Notes under the pieces: generated by a model
What the model was told of the DNA's origin: nothing
The model's database searches: none
Seen by the model: only the letters and a program-made list of their open reading frames with translations
Program-made: the position numbers and the translations under genes
In this document: one piece after another, positions 36,357 to 44,791 of the stretch
How positions within the stretch are numbered: position 1 is the stretch's first letter
Layout: each line of letters opens with the position of its first letter
From: Pseudogemmatithrix spongiicola
GTDB taxonomy: Bacteria; Gemmatimonadota; Gemmatimonadetes; Gemmatimonadales; Gemmatimonadaceae
Assembly (NCBI RefSeq): GCF_030623445.1
Contig: NZ_CP130613.1
Location: forward strand, 2,356,001-2,420,000
Length of the DNA stretch: 64,000 nt
Reading direction: 5' to 3'

Positions 36357-39300
36357 ATGATTGATAAACTCATCGAGTGGGCAGTCCGCGCCCGCGTTCT
36401 GATCGTCATTGCCCTCGTCGCGCTCGTCGGTGCCGGAACGTGGGCCTTTCGGACGCTGCGCGTCGATGCATTTCCTGACCTGACCAACGTTCAGGTCGCC
36501 GTCCTTGCGGAGGCACCCGGTCTCTCGCCGATCGAAGTGGAGCGGCTCCTCACGTTTCCCATCGAAGTCGCGGTGAATGGCGTGGCGCGAGTGGAGCAGG
36601 TGCGCTCGATCTCGAAGTACGGATTCGCTCAGGTCACCGTCGTGTTCGAGGACGGCACCGACGTCTTCTTCGCTCGCTCGCTCGTGAATGAGCGCCTGCA
36701 GTCGATGCGCGATCAACTTCCTGAGGGGACAGAGGCGACGCTCGGGCCAATGGCTGGCGCGACGAGTGAGATCTATCTCTACACGCTCGAGGACACGCTG
36801 CATCCGAACGCAGCACGATCCGACAGTGCGCTGATGGCGCTCCGGACGCTGCACGACCGCGTCGTGCGGCCGCAACTCCGCAGCGTGCCTGGTGTCGTCG
36901 AGGTCAATACGTTTGGCGGATTGGTGCGCCAGGCGCAGGTCGTCGTCTCGCCCGACAAGCTCGCGGGTTACGGTCTCTCGATCGGTGACGTCGTGGAAGC
37001 CGTCGAGGCGAACAGCCAAGTGCCCGCCGGCGCGTATGTCGAGCATCAGACCGAGCAATACATCCTGCGCGGTCTTGGACAGGCCGCGAGCCTCGACGAC
37101 ATCCGTCAGTCCGTGATCCGATCCCAGGGCGGTGTCCCGGTCCTGGTCGGCGACGTGGCTGACGTGCGCTACGGGCCCGAGGTGCGTCAAGGCGCCGTGT
37201 CGCGCGACGGTGAAGGTGAGGTGATGAGTGGAATCGTGATGATGCTCCGCGGCGCCAATAGCCGGGAGGTCGTCCAGCGAGTCCGGGAGCGCGTTGCCGC
37301 GATCAACCAGTCGCTCCCGCCGGGTCTCGTGGTTGTGCCCTATTACGATCAGACGGACCTCGTGGAGGGCACGCTGACGACGGTCGAGCGCAACCTGCTC
37401 GAGGGCGGCTTTCTCGTGATCGCCGTGCTGCTGCTCTTTCTTGGGAACGTGCGCGCGGCGTTGCTCGTCGCCGCGACCATCCCACTCTCCTTGTTCTTTG
37501 CGTTTATCGGGATGCGGTGGCTGGGGCTCTCCGCCAACCTGATGAGCCTCGGCGCGATCGACTTCGGCATGATCGTGGACGGCGCTGTCGTGATGGCGGA
37601 AAACTTCGTCCGGCGGATGCAGGCAGATCCGGTGCGCAACACGCACCCGCACGAGGAGGCGGGCCCGTACCCAGCTGCGCCTCGCATTGACCGGGAGATG
37701 TCTCGCGAAGAGACAAACGCGCGAATCGTCGCCGCAGCGAAAGACGTCGGCCGACCGATCGTGTTCGGCGTACTCATCATCATGCTCGTGTATGTGCCGA
37801 TCATGACTCTGCAGGGGCTCGAGGGGCGCATGTTCCAGCCGATGGCGATCACGGTAGCGATCGCCCTCTTCGGCAGTCTCCTGCTTGCGTTGATCGCAGT
37901 GCCGGCAGTGGCGACATGGCTGTTCCGGCGTGGCGCCCGAGAGGCGCAATATGCCGTGGTACTGGAGCACTGGATGGACCGCCGCTACGCGCAGTTGCTG
38001 CGAGCGACGATGCGTCGGCCGGCACTCGTCATCGGTGCGGCGGTGGCGCTCTTCGGCGCGAGCATGATGCTCGTGCCGCGCCTCGGCACCGAGTTCCTGC
38101 CCGAGCTGGATGAGGGGTCGATTCTGTTGCAGGCGACCAAAGACCCCAGCATCTCGCTGTCGCATGCGGGTGAAGTGCACCGCGCGATTGAACGCGTCGT
38201 GCGGCAGACGCCCGAGGTCACGACGGTCGTGAGCCGTATGGGACGCGCCGAGGTCGGTAGCGATCCAATGGGAACGAACCAGAGCGATGTATTCGTGATG
38301 CTCAAGCCGCGCCACGAGTGGCGGGAAGACGTCGAGAAGCAGGACCTCATCGAGGAGCTGGAGCAGAACCTCAATGAGCAAGTTCCGGGTGTCGGCTTCG
38401 GGTTCACGCAGCCGGTGAAGATGCGTCTCGATGAGCTGATTTCGGGCGTGCGCAGCGACCTCGCCGTGAAGGTCTTCGGTGACGATCCCGAGGTGAACCG
38501 GGAGACAGCGGAACGTGTCGCGGCGGCAATCCGAAAAGTATCGGGAACTGCCGAGGTCTCCGTCGAGACTACAACGGGTCAAGGGTACCTAGCGGTGCGC
38601 ATGGACCGCGTCGCGATGGCGCGCTACGGGATTCCGGTCGAGGAGGTGCGTCAGGCGCTCGCGGTTGCGGTCGGCGCGCAACCGGTTGCACCGATCACGG
38701 ATGGCCCTGCGGGCACGTATACGCTCGATGCGGTCGTGCTCGTGCCCCCGGGCTACCGCAATACTCCTGAAGGAATCGGCAGTATCACCGTGCCGTCGTC
38801 GTCAGGCGCGCGAGTGGCGCTGGCGGAGTTGGCCGATATCAGCATGGAGTCGGGCCCGGTGCAGATCAGTCGTGAGAGCGCGCAGCGCCTGGTCATCGTT
38901 CAAGCGAACGTCCGAGGGCGTGATCTGGGTGGCTACGTCGGTGACGTACAGGCCCAGATCGCAAATGACGTGAACGTCCCGCCGGGGGTGTTTCTGACCT
39001 ACGGTGGGCAGTTTGAGAATCAGCAGCGCGCCATGGGACGCCTACGCTTCGTCGTTCCGGTATCGATCGCGCTTATCGCACTGCTCCTCTACGCGTCCCT
39101 CCAGAGCTGGACGCTCGCGGGTCTGGTGCTGGTGAATCTCCCGTTCGCTGCGGTGGGCGGCGTGTTCGCCCTCTGGCTGCGTGGTCTACACCTCAGCATC
39201 TCGGCATCAATCGGCTTCATCGCGCTCTTCGGCGTCGCTGTGCTCAACGGACTCGTACTGCTATCGACCGTCCAACGGCTGCGATCCGACGGCTCCGAAG

Positions 39301-39578
39301 GAGACGAAGCCGCCGTCGATGGCGCTCGGGCCCGGCTCCGGCCTGTGCTGATGACCGCGCTCGTCGCGTCGATCGGCTTCATACCTGTCGCAACATCTCA
39401 CGGAACGGGAGCGGAGGTCCAGCGTCCTCTCGCAACAGTAGTGATCGGCGGGCTCATCACTTCGACGCTGTTGACACTGCTGGTCATACCCACGCTCTAC
39501 GCGGCGATCGAACGACGGCGCGGACGGCAGGCGAGAGCGGCGCAAGTGTCTGTCGAAGCGGAATCACCAGTGGTTTAA
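36357..39578 (+). CDS. czcA: Heavy-metal RND efflux pump, CzcA/CusA family
   Basis: 1073 residues. TM1 lies near 14-34, the class motif is DFGMIVDGAVVMAEN, and the second transmembrane block has IGFIALFGVAVLNGLVLLSTVQRL. It is longer than the copy at 10193 because of an insertion of about 30 residues after the VVMAEN helix (PVRNTHPHEEAGPYPAAPR), a cytoplasmic loop with His residues. Substrate probably Zn/Co/Cd, judged from the CadC-like repressor and ATPase next to it. Confidence 0.92.
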   Translation: MIDKLIEWAVRARVLIVIALVALVGAGTWAFRTLRVDAFPDLTNVQVAVLAEAPGLSPIEVERLLTFPIEVAVNGVARVEQVRSISKYGFAQVTVVFEDGTDVFFARSLVNERLQSMRDQLPEGTEATLGPMAGATSEIYLYTLEDTLHPNAARSDSALMALRTLHDRVVRPQLRSVPGVVEVNTFGGLVRQAQVVVSPDKLAGYGLSIGDVVEAVEANSQVPAGAYVEHQTEQYILRGLGQAASLDDIRQSVIRSQGGVPVLVGDVADVRYGPEVRQGAVSRDGEGEVMSGIVMMLRGANSREVVQRVRERVAAINQSLPPGLVVVPYYDQTDLVEGTLTTVERNLLEGGFLVIAVLLLFLGNVRAALLVAATIPLSLFFAFIGMRWLGLSANLMSLGAIDFGMIVDGAVVMAENFVRRMQADPVRNTHPHEEAGPYPAAPRIDREMSREETNARIVAAAKDVGRPIVFGVLIIMLVYVPIMTLQGLEGRMFQPMAITVAIALFGSLLLALIAVPAVATWLFRRGAREAQYAVVLEHWMDRRYAQLLRATMRRPALVIGAAVALFGASMMLVPRLGTEFLPELDEGSILLQATKDPSISLSHAGEVHRAIERVVRQTPEVTTVVSRMGRAEVGSDPMGTNQSDVFVMLKPRHEWREDVEKQDLIEELEQNLNEQVPGVGFGFTQPVKMRLDELISGVRSDLAVKVFGDDPEVNRETAERVAAAIRKVSGTAEVSVETTTGQGYLAVRMDRVAMARYGIPVEEVRQALAVAVGAQPVAPITDGPAGTYTLDAVVLVPPGYRNTPEGIGSITVPSSSGARVALAELADISMESGPVQISRESAQRLVIVQANVRGRDLGGYVGDVQAQIANDVNVPPGVFLTYGGQFENQQRAMGRLRFVVPVSIALIALLLYASLQSWTLAGLVLVNLPFAAVGGVFALWLRGLHLSISASIGFIALFGVAVLNGLVLLSTVQRLRSDGSEGDEAAVDGARARLRPVLMTALVASIGFIPVATSHGTGAEVQRPLATVVIGGLITSTLLTLLVIPTLYAAIERRRGRQARAAQVSVEAESPVV

Positions 39579-39946
39579 GCTACGTGCTCTCGTGCTCGAC
39601 GTGTTGTGTGCACCACCACGCGCCCTTCGGGGTGAGCGAGTTCATCCTGATCGCGAACGACCTTCGAATGTTGCGACACTCAGGCTGAAGCGACTCGTGC
39701 AAGACACGGCATCCGTTTACAGGCTCGGTCATTGCGGCCTGTTAAGGGAGATCCGGCGGACCCGTATCTTGAATAGAAGCGCGCCGATGACGATGAGTCT
39801 GCAGCTATATGTGGCAGCCCAGCTGGGCAGTCCGGTAATCGTCAGCACCGGAGGTCATAGGCTGAATTGCGGCGGCAACACCGATTGTGATACCGCGTCA
39901 CACGCTCTGCCTAGGGCCAAAGGGCAATTGGCATCATCCCGCCGCC
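39579..39946. other. Stretch without a recognisable gene
   Basis: 368 bp after the second czcA. A 150-codon frame starting at 39592 runs into the attC and has no recognisable domain. I see no promoter or RNA gene here. Confidence 0.5.
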
Positions 39947-40041
39947 AGCTAACGAAGCTTGCTGCCGACGGCCACGGTATTGTAGCGCCCGCTACGCGGG
40001 CGCATTTTATGGAGTGTCCGCAGCAGAAGCAAACGTTAGCG
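39947..40041 (+). repeat. attC site 15, short class (95 bp)
   Basis: Left box AGCTAAC, right box GTTAGCG, palindrome GCGCCCGCTACGCGGGCGC; contains GCATTTTATGG. Confidence 0.93.
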
Positions 40042-40108
40042 TGACCTAACCGACTTCCGCGCGGCCGCTAGCGTGATTACATTGTGGGTACTGCCTCTTG
40101 GAGCCCCA

Positions 40109-40348
40109 ATGAAGACCCGCCTCGTACGCATCGGCAACTCCCGCGGCCTCCGCCTACCCAAGCCCCTGCTCGAGCAGGCCGGCCTCGAGGATGAGGTCGA
40201 GATTCGGGTCGAGGCCGGTGCCCTCGTCATCGCGCCCGCGGCTACCGCGCGCGCCGGGTGGGCGGAAGCGGCTGCCAAGTTCGGGCCGACTGGCCTCGTG
40301 GACGCCCCATCGGCCACGCGCTTCGACGACGAGGAGTGGGCGTGGTAG
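40109..40348 (+). CDS. mazE: MazE-type antitoxin (AbrB fold)
   Basis: 79 residues. The N-terminal swapped-hairpin AbrB/MazE DNA-binding domain (MKTRLVRIGNSRGLRLPKPLLEQAGLEDEVEIRVEAGALVI) is followed by an acidic tail (ATRFDDEEW) that would insert into the toxin. The last codons overlap the GTG start of the toxin gene, so the pair is translationally coupled. Confidence 0.92.
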   Translation: MKTRLVRIGNSRGLRLPKPLLEQAGLEDEVEIRVEAGALVIAPAATARAGWAEAAAKFGPTGLVDAPSATRFDDEEWAW

Positions 40349-40674
40349 ACGTCCCCGTCCGCCGCGGCGACGTCTGGCTCGTCCAGCTCAACCCCACCCG
40401 CGGCCGCGAGATCCGGAAGACGCGGCCCTGCGTCGTGGTCTCGCCCGACGAGCTCAACGCGCACATGGGCACCTTCATCGTCGCGCCGCTGACCACCGGT
40501 AGCCACCCGTACCCGTTCCGCATTCCCGTGCGCTTCAGCGGCAAGGACGGCCACGTCGTCCTCGACCAGCTCCGCACCGTCGACCGTGAGCGCCTGGTCA
40601 AGCGCCTCGGCGCCCTCACTACCCCGACCCTCGCGAAGGCCCTCGGTGTGCTCGGCGAGATGTTCCGCGCGTGA
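40342..40674 (+). CDS. mazF: MazF-type toxin, endoribonuclease
   Basis: 110 residues with the PemK/MazF fold: VRRGDVWLVQLNPTRGREIRKTRPCVVVSPDELN, MGTFIVAPLTTGSHPYPFRI and HVVLDQLRTVDRERL. The catalytic Arg and Thr/Ser positions (TRPCVVVS, PLTT) are present. It cleaves single-stranded RNA at short sequences and is neutralised by the overlapping mazE product. The stop is 5 bp before the next attC. Confidence 0.94.
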   Translation: MVDVPVRRGDVWLVQLNPTRGREIRKTRPCVVVSPDELNAHMGTFIVAPLTTGSHPYPFRIPVRFSGKDGHVVLDQLRTVDRERLVKRLGALTTPTLAKALGVLGEMFRA

Positions 40675-40679
40675 CGGCA

Positions 40680-40775
40680 CGCTAACGCCGCTTGCTGCTG
40701 ACGGTCACGCTTCGGTAGCGCGGGCTGCGCCCGCGCATTCTATTGGAGTGTCCGCAGCAGAAGCACACGTTATCG
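40680..40775 (+). repeat. attC site 16, short class (96 bp)
   Basis: Left box CGCTAAC, right box GTTATCG, palindrome GCGCGGGCTGCGCCCGCGC. Confidence 0.93.
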
Positions 40776-40787
40776 CGACGGGGCGCG

Positions 40788-40816
40788 TGGCAGAATTGCA
40801 GGCTCCGGGGTATCTT
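40788..40816 (+). promoter_or_regulatory. Putative leaderless promoter of the toxin-antitoxin pair
   Basis: -35-like TGGCAG (40788-40793), 17-bp spacer and -10-like TATCTT (40811-40816), ending 5 nt before ATG 40822. Confidence 0.5.
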
Positions 40817-40821
40817 CAATC

Positions 40822-41016
40822 ATGCGCCTGTCCTTCGAGCTCTCTGAGGCCCAGCAGGGCCGGCTCAACGCCATCGCCCAGCGGCTGAACGTGCCCGCGG
40901 ATGCGCTGGCGGCCGCGGCCTTGCGCGACCTCCTCGATCGCCGCGAAGCCGCCTATGAGGCTGCCGCCGCGCACGTGGTCGAGAAGAACGCCGAGTTGTA
41001 TCGCCGGCTCGCGTGA
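40822..41016 (+). CDS. Antitoxin of a Doc-type module
   Basis: A 64-residue helical protein (MRLSFELSEAQQGRLNAIAQ, RLNVPADALAAAALRDLLDR, then HVVEKNAELYRRLA) resembling ribbon-helix-helix CopG-like antitoxins with a C-terminal toxin-binding helix. The next gene, a Fic/Doc toxin, starts with the overlap GTGA. DNA binding and autoregulation are expected of the family. Confidence 0.8.
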   Translation: MRLSFELSEAQQGRLNAIAQRLNVPADALAAAALRDLLDRREAAYEAAAAHVVEKNAELYRRLA

Positions 41017-41426
41017 CCGGGTCGCCCGTGGCGGCGCGGTTCCTCTCCCTCGCTGAAGTTCTCGACCTCTACGGTCGCGTCCTTGTCGCGGGTGGTGGCT
41101 CGTCCGCCATCCGCGACCTTGGCGCGCTGGAGTCGGCGCTCGCACAGCCGCGAGCGACGTTCGACGACGCCGAGCTCTACCCGACGCTCGTTGAGAAGGC
41201 GGCAGCCCTCGGGTTCTCGCTCATCCGGAACCATCCCTTCGTCGACGGCAACAAGCGCATCGGCCACGCGGCGCTCGAAGTCTTTCTGGTGCTCAACGGG
41301 CACCAGCTTGAGGCCAGCGTCGACGACGCGGAGCGTGTCATCCTTGGGGTCGCGGCGGGAACCATCGACCGCGACGCATTCGCGGAGTGGATCCGCCAGC
41401 ACCTGGTGACCTACCGGCTCGGCTGA
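41013..41426 (+). CDS. doc: Doc-type toxin, Fic fold
   Basis: 137 residues with the Fic motif HPFVDGNKR and the preceding helix EKAAALGFSLIRN, as in death-on-curing proteins. N-terminal FLSLAEVLDLYGRVL and GALESALAQPRATF are typical of Doc. Doc phosphorylates elongation factor Tu and halts translation; the partner antitoxin at 40822 would block the active site. GTG start within the antitoxin stop codon. Confidence 0.93.
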   Translation: MTGSPVAARFLSLAEVLDLYGRVLVAGGGSSAIRDLGALESALAQPRATFDDAELYPTLVEKAAALGFSLIRNHPFVDGNKRIGHAALEVFLVLNGHQLEASVDDAERVILGVAAGTIDRDAFAEWIRQHLVTYRLG

Positions 41427-41443
41427 GCGCGCCGACAGCCGCG

Positions 41444-41539
41444 CGATAACGATGCTTGCTGCCGACGGCCACGGTATGGTAGCGCGGGCTACGCCCGCGC
41501 ATTCTATTGGGGTGTCCGCAGCAGAAGCAAACGTTATCC
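41444..41539 (+). repeat. attC site 17, short class (96 bp)
   Basis: Left box CGATAAC, right box GTTATCC, palindrome GCGCGGGCTACGCCCGCGC. Confidence 0.93.
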
Positions 41540-41549
41540 GGACAGGAGA

Positions 41550-42035
41550 GTGCGCGTCGTGCGTAGAGTGCTACTGCTCTCTTTTCTCGCGCTCCTCGCG
41601 GGATCCGCGCGGCCGCTGGCCTTCAATGACCCGCCCCGGCTCAGCGATCTTATCCGCTGTCCTGCGCGACTCACACCGCGTGACACGAGCGTCGCCATCA
41701 TCTTTGCTGGAAGCGGCGCGCCGCGCGACTCCATTCTCGTGCGCGTCTTCGGCGGCCATCGCGGCCTCAAGCTGCCGACCGTTGCCATGCTCACGTGGGA
41801 CTCGGTGCCTGGAGCGCTGCGCACGCATGGTCGCTCGAGCGGCGAAGACGGACTGGCGTGGATGCCTGTGCCGGCCGACAGCGTGCGCGCCTTCACCGTG
41901 CGCTCGATCGCGATGCTCAATCTCCGCGTCATGGTGCCCGCCGCACGCGCGATTGACAGCATCCACGCCATTCTGCAGCTCAACACGCCGCAGGCTTGCC
42001 TCCTCCAAGACGCTGTGTCGTACGCGGCCGGATAA
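41550..42035 (+). CDS. Exported hypothetical protein
   Basis: 161 residues from GTG 41550, preceded by ACAGGAGA as a ribosome-binding site and only 10 bp after the attC. Signal peptide RRVLLLSFLALLAGSARPLA. The mature part is beta-rich (VAIIFAGSGAPRDSILVRVFGG, GLAWMPVPADSVRAFTVRSIAML) and ends with a Cys-containing tail. No family recognised. The stop is fused to the next attC. Confidence 0.65.
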   Translation: MRVVRRVLLLSFLALLAGSARPLAFNDPPRLSDLIRCPARLTPRDTSVAIIFAGSGAPRDSILVRVFGGHRGLKLPTVAMLTWDSVPGALRTHGRSSGEDGLAWMPVPADSVRAFTVRSIAMLNLRVMVPAARAIDSIHAILQLNTPQACLLQDAVSYAAG

Positions 42036-42167
42036 CGACGCTTGCTGCCGACAGCCGCAGCCAATGATGCAGTTGTGGGGCCGCCGCGCTATTGTTTATG
42101 GGACAGCTTGCGGCTGCCCCACAACTGCTTTTTATGGAAGCGGCTGCAGCAGAAGCATACGTTATGC
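42030..42167 (+). repeat. attC site 18, long class (138 bp)
   Basis: Left box GGATAAC, right box GTTATGC, palindrome GCAGTTGTGGGGC with complement; the loop side carries mismatches. Confidence 0.92.
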
Positions 42168-42201
42168 GGATGCTCCCGCGCTCACGGTCACAGCTCCCCT
42201 C

Positions 42202-42363
42202 GTGAAGAAAGTCTTCGTGCTCGTGGGAACAACGCTCGGCAGCAGCCTGGGCTGGTGGCTCGGCTCTGCGAGCGGTCTCATGGGCAGCTTCATCGCCAGC
42301 ATGATCGGGTTCGGCGTCGGCATGTATTACGGCGCGCAGCTCGCGCGTCGGCTCGACGGTTAG
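42202..42363 (+). CDS. Small glycine-rich membrane protein (53 residues)
   Basis: GTG start 35 bp after the attC. The protein reads VKKVFVLVGTTLGSSLGWWL, then GSASGLMGSFIASMIGFGVG and MYYGAQLARRLDG. It has two short hydrophobic helices with Gly-zipper spacing, reminiscent of small inner-membrane proteins. It is the only plausible gene of this 230-bp cassette, 34 bp before the next attC. Function unknown; a small toxin is one possibility. Confidence 0.55.
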   Translation: MKKVFVLVGTTLGSSLGWWLGSASGLMGSFIASMIGFGVGMYYGAQLARRLDG

Positions 42364-42397
42364 CGTTGCCCTAGCTCGCGATGTGAGGACGGGCACC

Positions 42398-42534
42398 GCA
42401 TAACGACGCTTGCTGACTGACAGCCGCGGCTAAGGATGCAGTTGTGGGGCACCCGCACTATTCTATGGGACAGCCTGCGGCTGCCCCACAACTGCTTTTT
42501 ATGGAAGCGGCTGCAGCAGAAGCACACGTTATGT
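42398..42534 (+). repeat. attC site 19, long class (137 bp)
   Basis: Left box GCATAAC, right box GTTATGT. The left arm has a one-base change (TTGCTGACTGACAG instead of TTGCTGCCGACAG). Confidence 0.92.
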
Positions 42535-42574
42535 GGACACGTGACATTCTCTGAGATGCAAGGGTAACAGTGGT

Positions 42575-43135
42575 ATGAGACTTTCGAGTGTGCGTCCCGC
42601 GCCCCGTGCGCCTTGGTTCCGTTTGACGTGCGCGCTCTTGCTCTCCGTTGGCTGCGCTGGCTCACCGACCGAGCCTTCCGGCCCGCCCAGCGACGCACGT
42701 CTGGCCGGGCTCCTCGGCAGCGAACCGTTTCTCGCCCTGGCCGAGGCGCGCATCAAGCACACACCGGGCGCGCCCGACTCTCTTCATCTCTTCGCGCAGC
42801 GACGGATCCGCGCGCGCAACACCGTTGAGTATCTCAGCATTCGCATCGCGGTCGCCGGGCTCGGCACGTACAGCCTTGCCGAGTCGCAGGTCATCCTGAC
42901 GGAGGTCTCCGGCGGCGACATGGTTTACAGCGAACGCGAGGCGAGTTCCCTCGCGCCCGGCACCCTCACCCTCTCGGCACTCGGCACGACGGGCGAGCTT
43001 GTCGTAGGCACCGTGCAGTTCCTGCTGTCTCCGGCGGACGGCCGAACGCCGCACCCCGAGCCCGTGGCGTTCACGGACGGCGTGTTTGCCATTCGGCTCA
43101 GCGCGCCGCTCGGGACGCCCGCATCCATCCGCTGA
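42575..43135 (+). CDS. Lipoprotein of unknown function
   Basis: 186 residues. The hydrophobic segment LTCALLLSVGCAG contains a lipobox (SVGC), so the mature protein starts at Cys and is membrane-anchored. The low-complexity linker SPTEPSGPPSDAR is followed by a beta-sandwich-like domain (VEYLSIRIAVAGLGTYSL, TGELVVGTVQFLLS, EPVAFTDGVFAIRL). Similar lipoproteins are common in Gemmatimonadota. The single gene of its cassette. Confidence 0.65.
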   Translation: MRLSSVRPAPRAPWFRLTCALLLSVGCAGSPTEPSGPPSDARLAGLLGSEPFLALAEARIKHTPGAPDSLHLFAQRRIRARNTVEYLSIRIAVAGLGTYSLAESQVILTEVSGGDMVYSEREASSLAPGTLTLSALGTTGELVVGTVQFLLSPADGRTPHPEPVAFTDGVFAIRLSAPLGTPASIR

Positions 43136-43159
43136 ACCCGCGCGCGTCGGACGGGTGCC

Positions 43160-43297
43160 ACATAACGACGCTTGCTGCCGATGAACGCGGGTGCGGTGGC
43201 AGTTGCAGGGCGGCCGCCTATGGAGAACGCGAAGGGATAGCGGCCGCCCTGCAACTGCTTTCTATTGGAGCGTTCACAGCAGAAGCACACGTTATGG
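43160..43297 (+). repeat. attC site 20, long class (138 bp)
   Basis: Left box ACATAAC, right box GTTATGG. The palindrome is of GCAGTTGCAGGGCGGCCGC type, a variant of the GTTGTGGGG family with a matching change on the other arm. Confidence 0.92.
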
Positions 43298-43315
43298 CGA
43301 CTACCCAATGAATAG

Positions 43316-43831
43316 ATGAAGTTCACGCCTGCACAGGTGGCCACGACATGGAATCGCGTGATGCGAAGCTCGCCGAAGGAGTGGGCGACGCTTGAGGCGC
43401 GCTGCGGGCCCTTCCAGGATGAGCTGACGGGCTTCGTCCTCGGCTTCACGCACCACTTGAGCGACGACGCGCAGGAGATCGCCCGCGACTGCATGGTGGC
43501 TTGCTACGAGCTCTATCGCGAACACTTTGCAGCCGTCCGCGCCGCGACCGAAGACCAGATCACCGAGCAGTTCGAGCGCTCCGATAGGCGCATCGCGGAC
43601 GCGGCGGCTCTCGTCGACGCCGGCTACCCAGCCGAGCAGATGTTCAACGGCTCGCCGCAGCCACATCTGATGGCGGCCGTCTTCGAGGCGGTCATCGGCA
43701 GGGACGCCGAAGACCCCGAGGAGGACGACGATCCCACGCTCGATGATGATGAGCTGTGGGACGTCGTCGCCGTGCTCGACACGGTCATTGCCGTCCTCGA
43801 TGGGTGCGCGCAGACGGCTCCTGCGCCATAA
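43316..43831 (+). CDS. Hypothetical acidic protein (paralogue of 26055)
   Basis: 171 residues, same length, ends and start context as the protein at 26055-26570. Differences cluster in residues 90-150 (for example QFERSDRRIADAAALVDAGYPAEQMFNGSPQPHLMAAVFEAVIG). No known domain. The compensated variation in the acidic C-terminal half shows that both copies remained open reading frames under selection or diverged recently. Confidence 0.7.
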   Translation: MKFTPAQVATTWNRVMRSSPKEWATLEARCGPFQDELTGFVLGFTHHLSDDAQEIARDCMVACYELYREHFAAVRAATEDQITEQFERSDRRIADAAALVDAGYPAEQMFNGSPQPHLMAAVFEAVIGRDAEDPEEDDDPTLDDDELWDVVAVLDTVIAVLDGCAQTAPAP

Positions 43832-43964
43832 CGACGCTTGCTGCCGACAGCTGCGGCGAAGGAAGCAGTTGTGGGGCGGCCGCCTTGCGGAGCATGGGAC
43901 GGCCTAGCGGCCGCCCCACAACTGCATCTTATTGGAGCAGCTGCAGCAGAAGCACACGTTAGCC
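43826..43964 (+). repeat. attC site 21, long class (139 bp)
   Basis: Left box CCATAAC, right box GTTAGCC; same family as attC site 11, which also follows the paralogous gene. Confidence 0.93.
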
Positions 43965-44152
43965 GGACAAGGTGCGAACCTCCGGAGTGCACATCTCTGC
44001 CTCGCTCTCGAATCTACGTCGCGCCCGAGCTGTGTCGGCTTCACCGCGTTCTTCATGCTTACTCCGTGCCTAGGATGCTACTACGCCGGGGCTCCGGCAC
44101 GCACCATTCGCCCAGCGTCCGACAGCGACTGCAACAGCTACTCGAGGTTTCG

Positions 44153-44614
44153 ATGAAGATGTTCGTGCTGGTTTCCCTGCTGGCTCTTGCCAGCCTAGAC
44201 GCTCGCGCCCAGAGCGTGCAGCACGTCGAGAGGCGAGCGAGCGTCGAGCGCACCGAACGCCTCCTAGAGCTCCTCAGCTCTCGCGAGCAGTTCGCGGAGA
44301 CGAAAGCGCAGATGCTTCGGACCGTCGCCGCGAATCCACTGCTGGGACAGCACGTGGATTTGCTTCAGGACTTCTTGGATCGCGTCGCACCGTACGATTC
44401 GATACTTCCGTCCCTAGTCCACACATATCGGCTCCGCTTGAGTGAACGGCAGGCGGAGTCGCTCATCGCGTTCTACGAGCGACCGGAGAATGAGGGGCTC
44501 GCCCTGCTACTCGGACGTGTGAATCTCGAGGTCGGGCAACTCCTGAGCGACCGAGTCAACGCCCGGATGCCAGAGTTTACACAGGAGCTACTTGCTCGCT
44601 TGCAGCGTCCGTAA
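44153..44614 (+). CDS. Exported DUF2059-like protein
   Basis: 153 residues with signal peptide MKMFVLVSLLALASLDARAQ. The mature part is helical, with LLELLSSREQFAETKAQML near the start and VHTYRLRLSERQAESLIAFYERPEN later. The tail (LSERQAESLIAFYERPENEG) matches the DUF2059 core, a periplasmic family of unknown role. 189 bp of non-coding DNA separate it from the preceding attC. Confidence 0.75.
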   Translation: MKMFVLVSLLALASLDARAQSVQHVERRASVERTERLLELLSSREQFAETKAQMLRTVAANPLLGQHVDLLQDFLDRVAPYDSILPSLVHTYRLRLSERQAESLIAFYERPENEGLALLLGRVNLEVGQLLSDRVNARMPEFTQELLARLQRP

Positions 44615-44791
44615 GGCTAGGCGTTACCAGCCGCGACATAGCGACCACGGCCGCTCGCCGGCGTGCGCGAGTAGCGTTTCATTGCGCTCTGAACATTGAC
44701 TATCCGCGCAAGAAGGCTGCCGGCTAACGCAGCTTGCTGCCGATGGCCGCGGGTGCGGTTGGGTTGGGCGGGGCGTCCGTGATGACCTAGG

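Noticed and set aside
35907-38582. An 891-residue minus-strand frame opposite the second czcA
   Set aside because: Same cause: antisense of a conserved pump gene, composition unlike a protein.
39592-40044. 150-residue frame between czcA and attC site 15
   Set aside because: Runs through the attC, has no domain and no ribosome-binding site.
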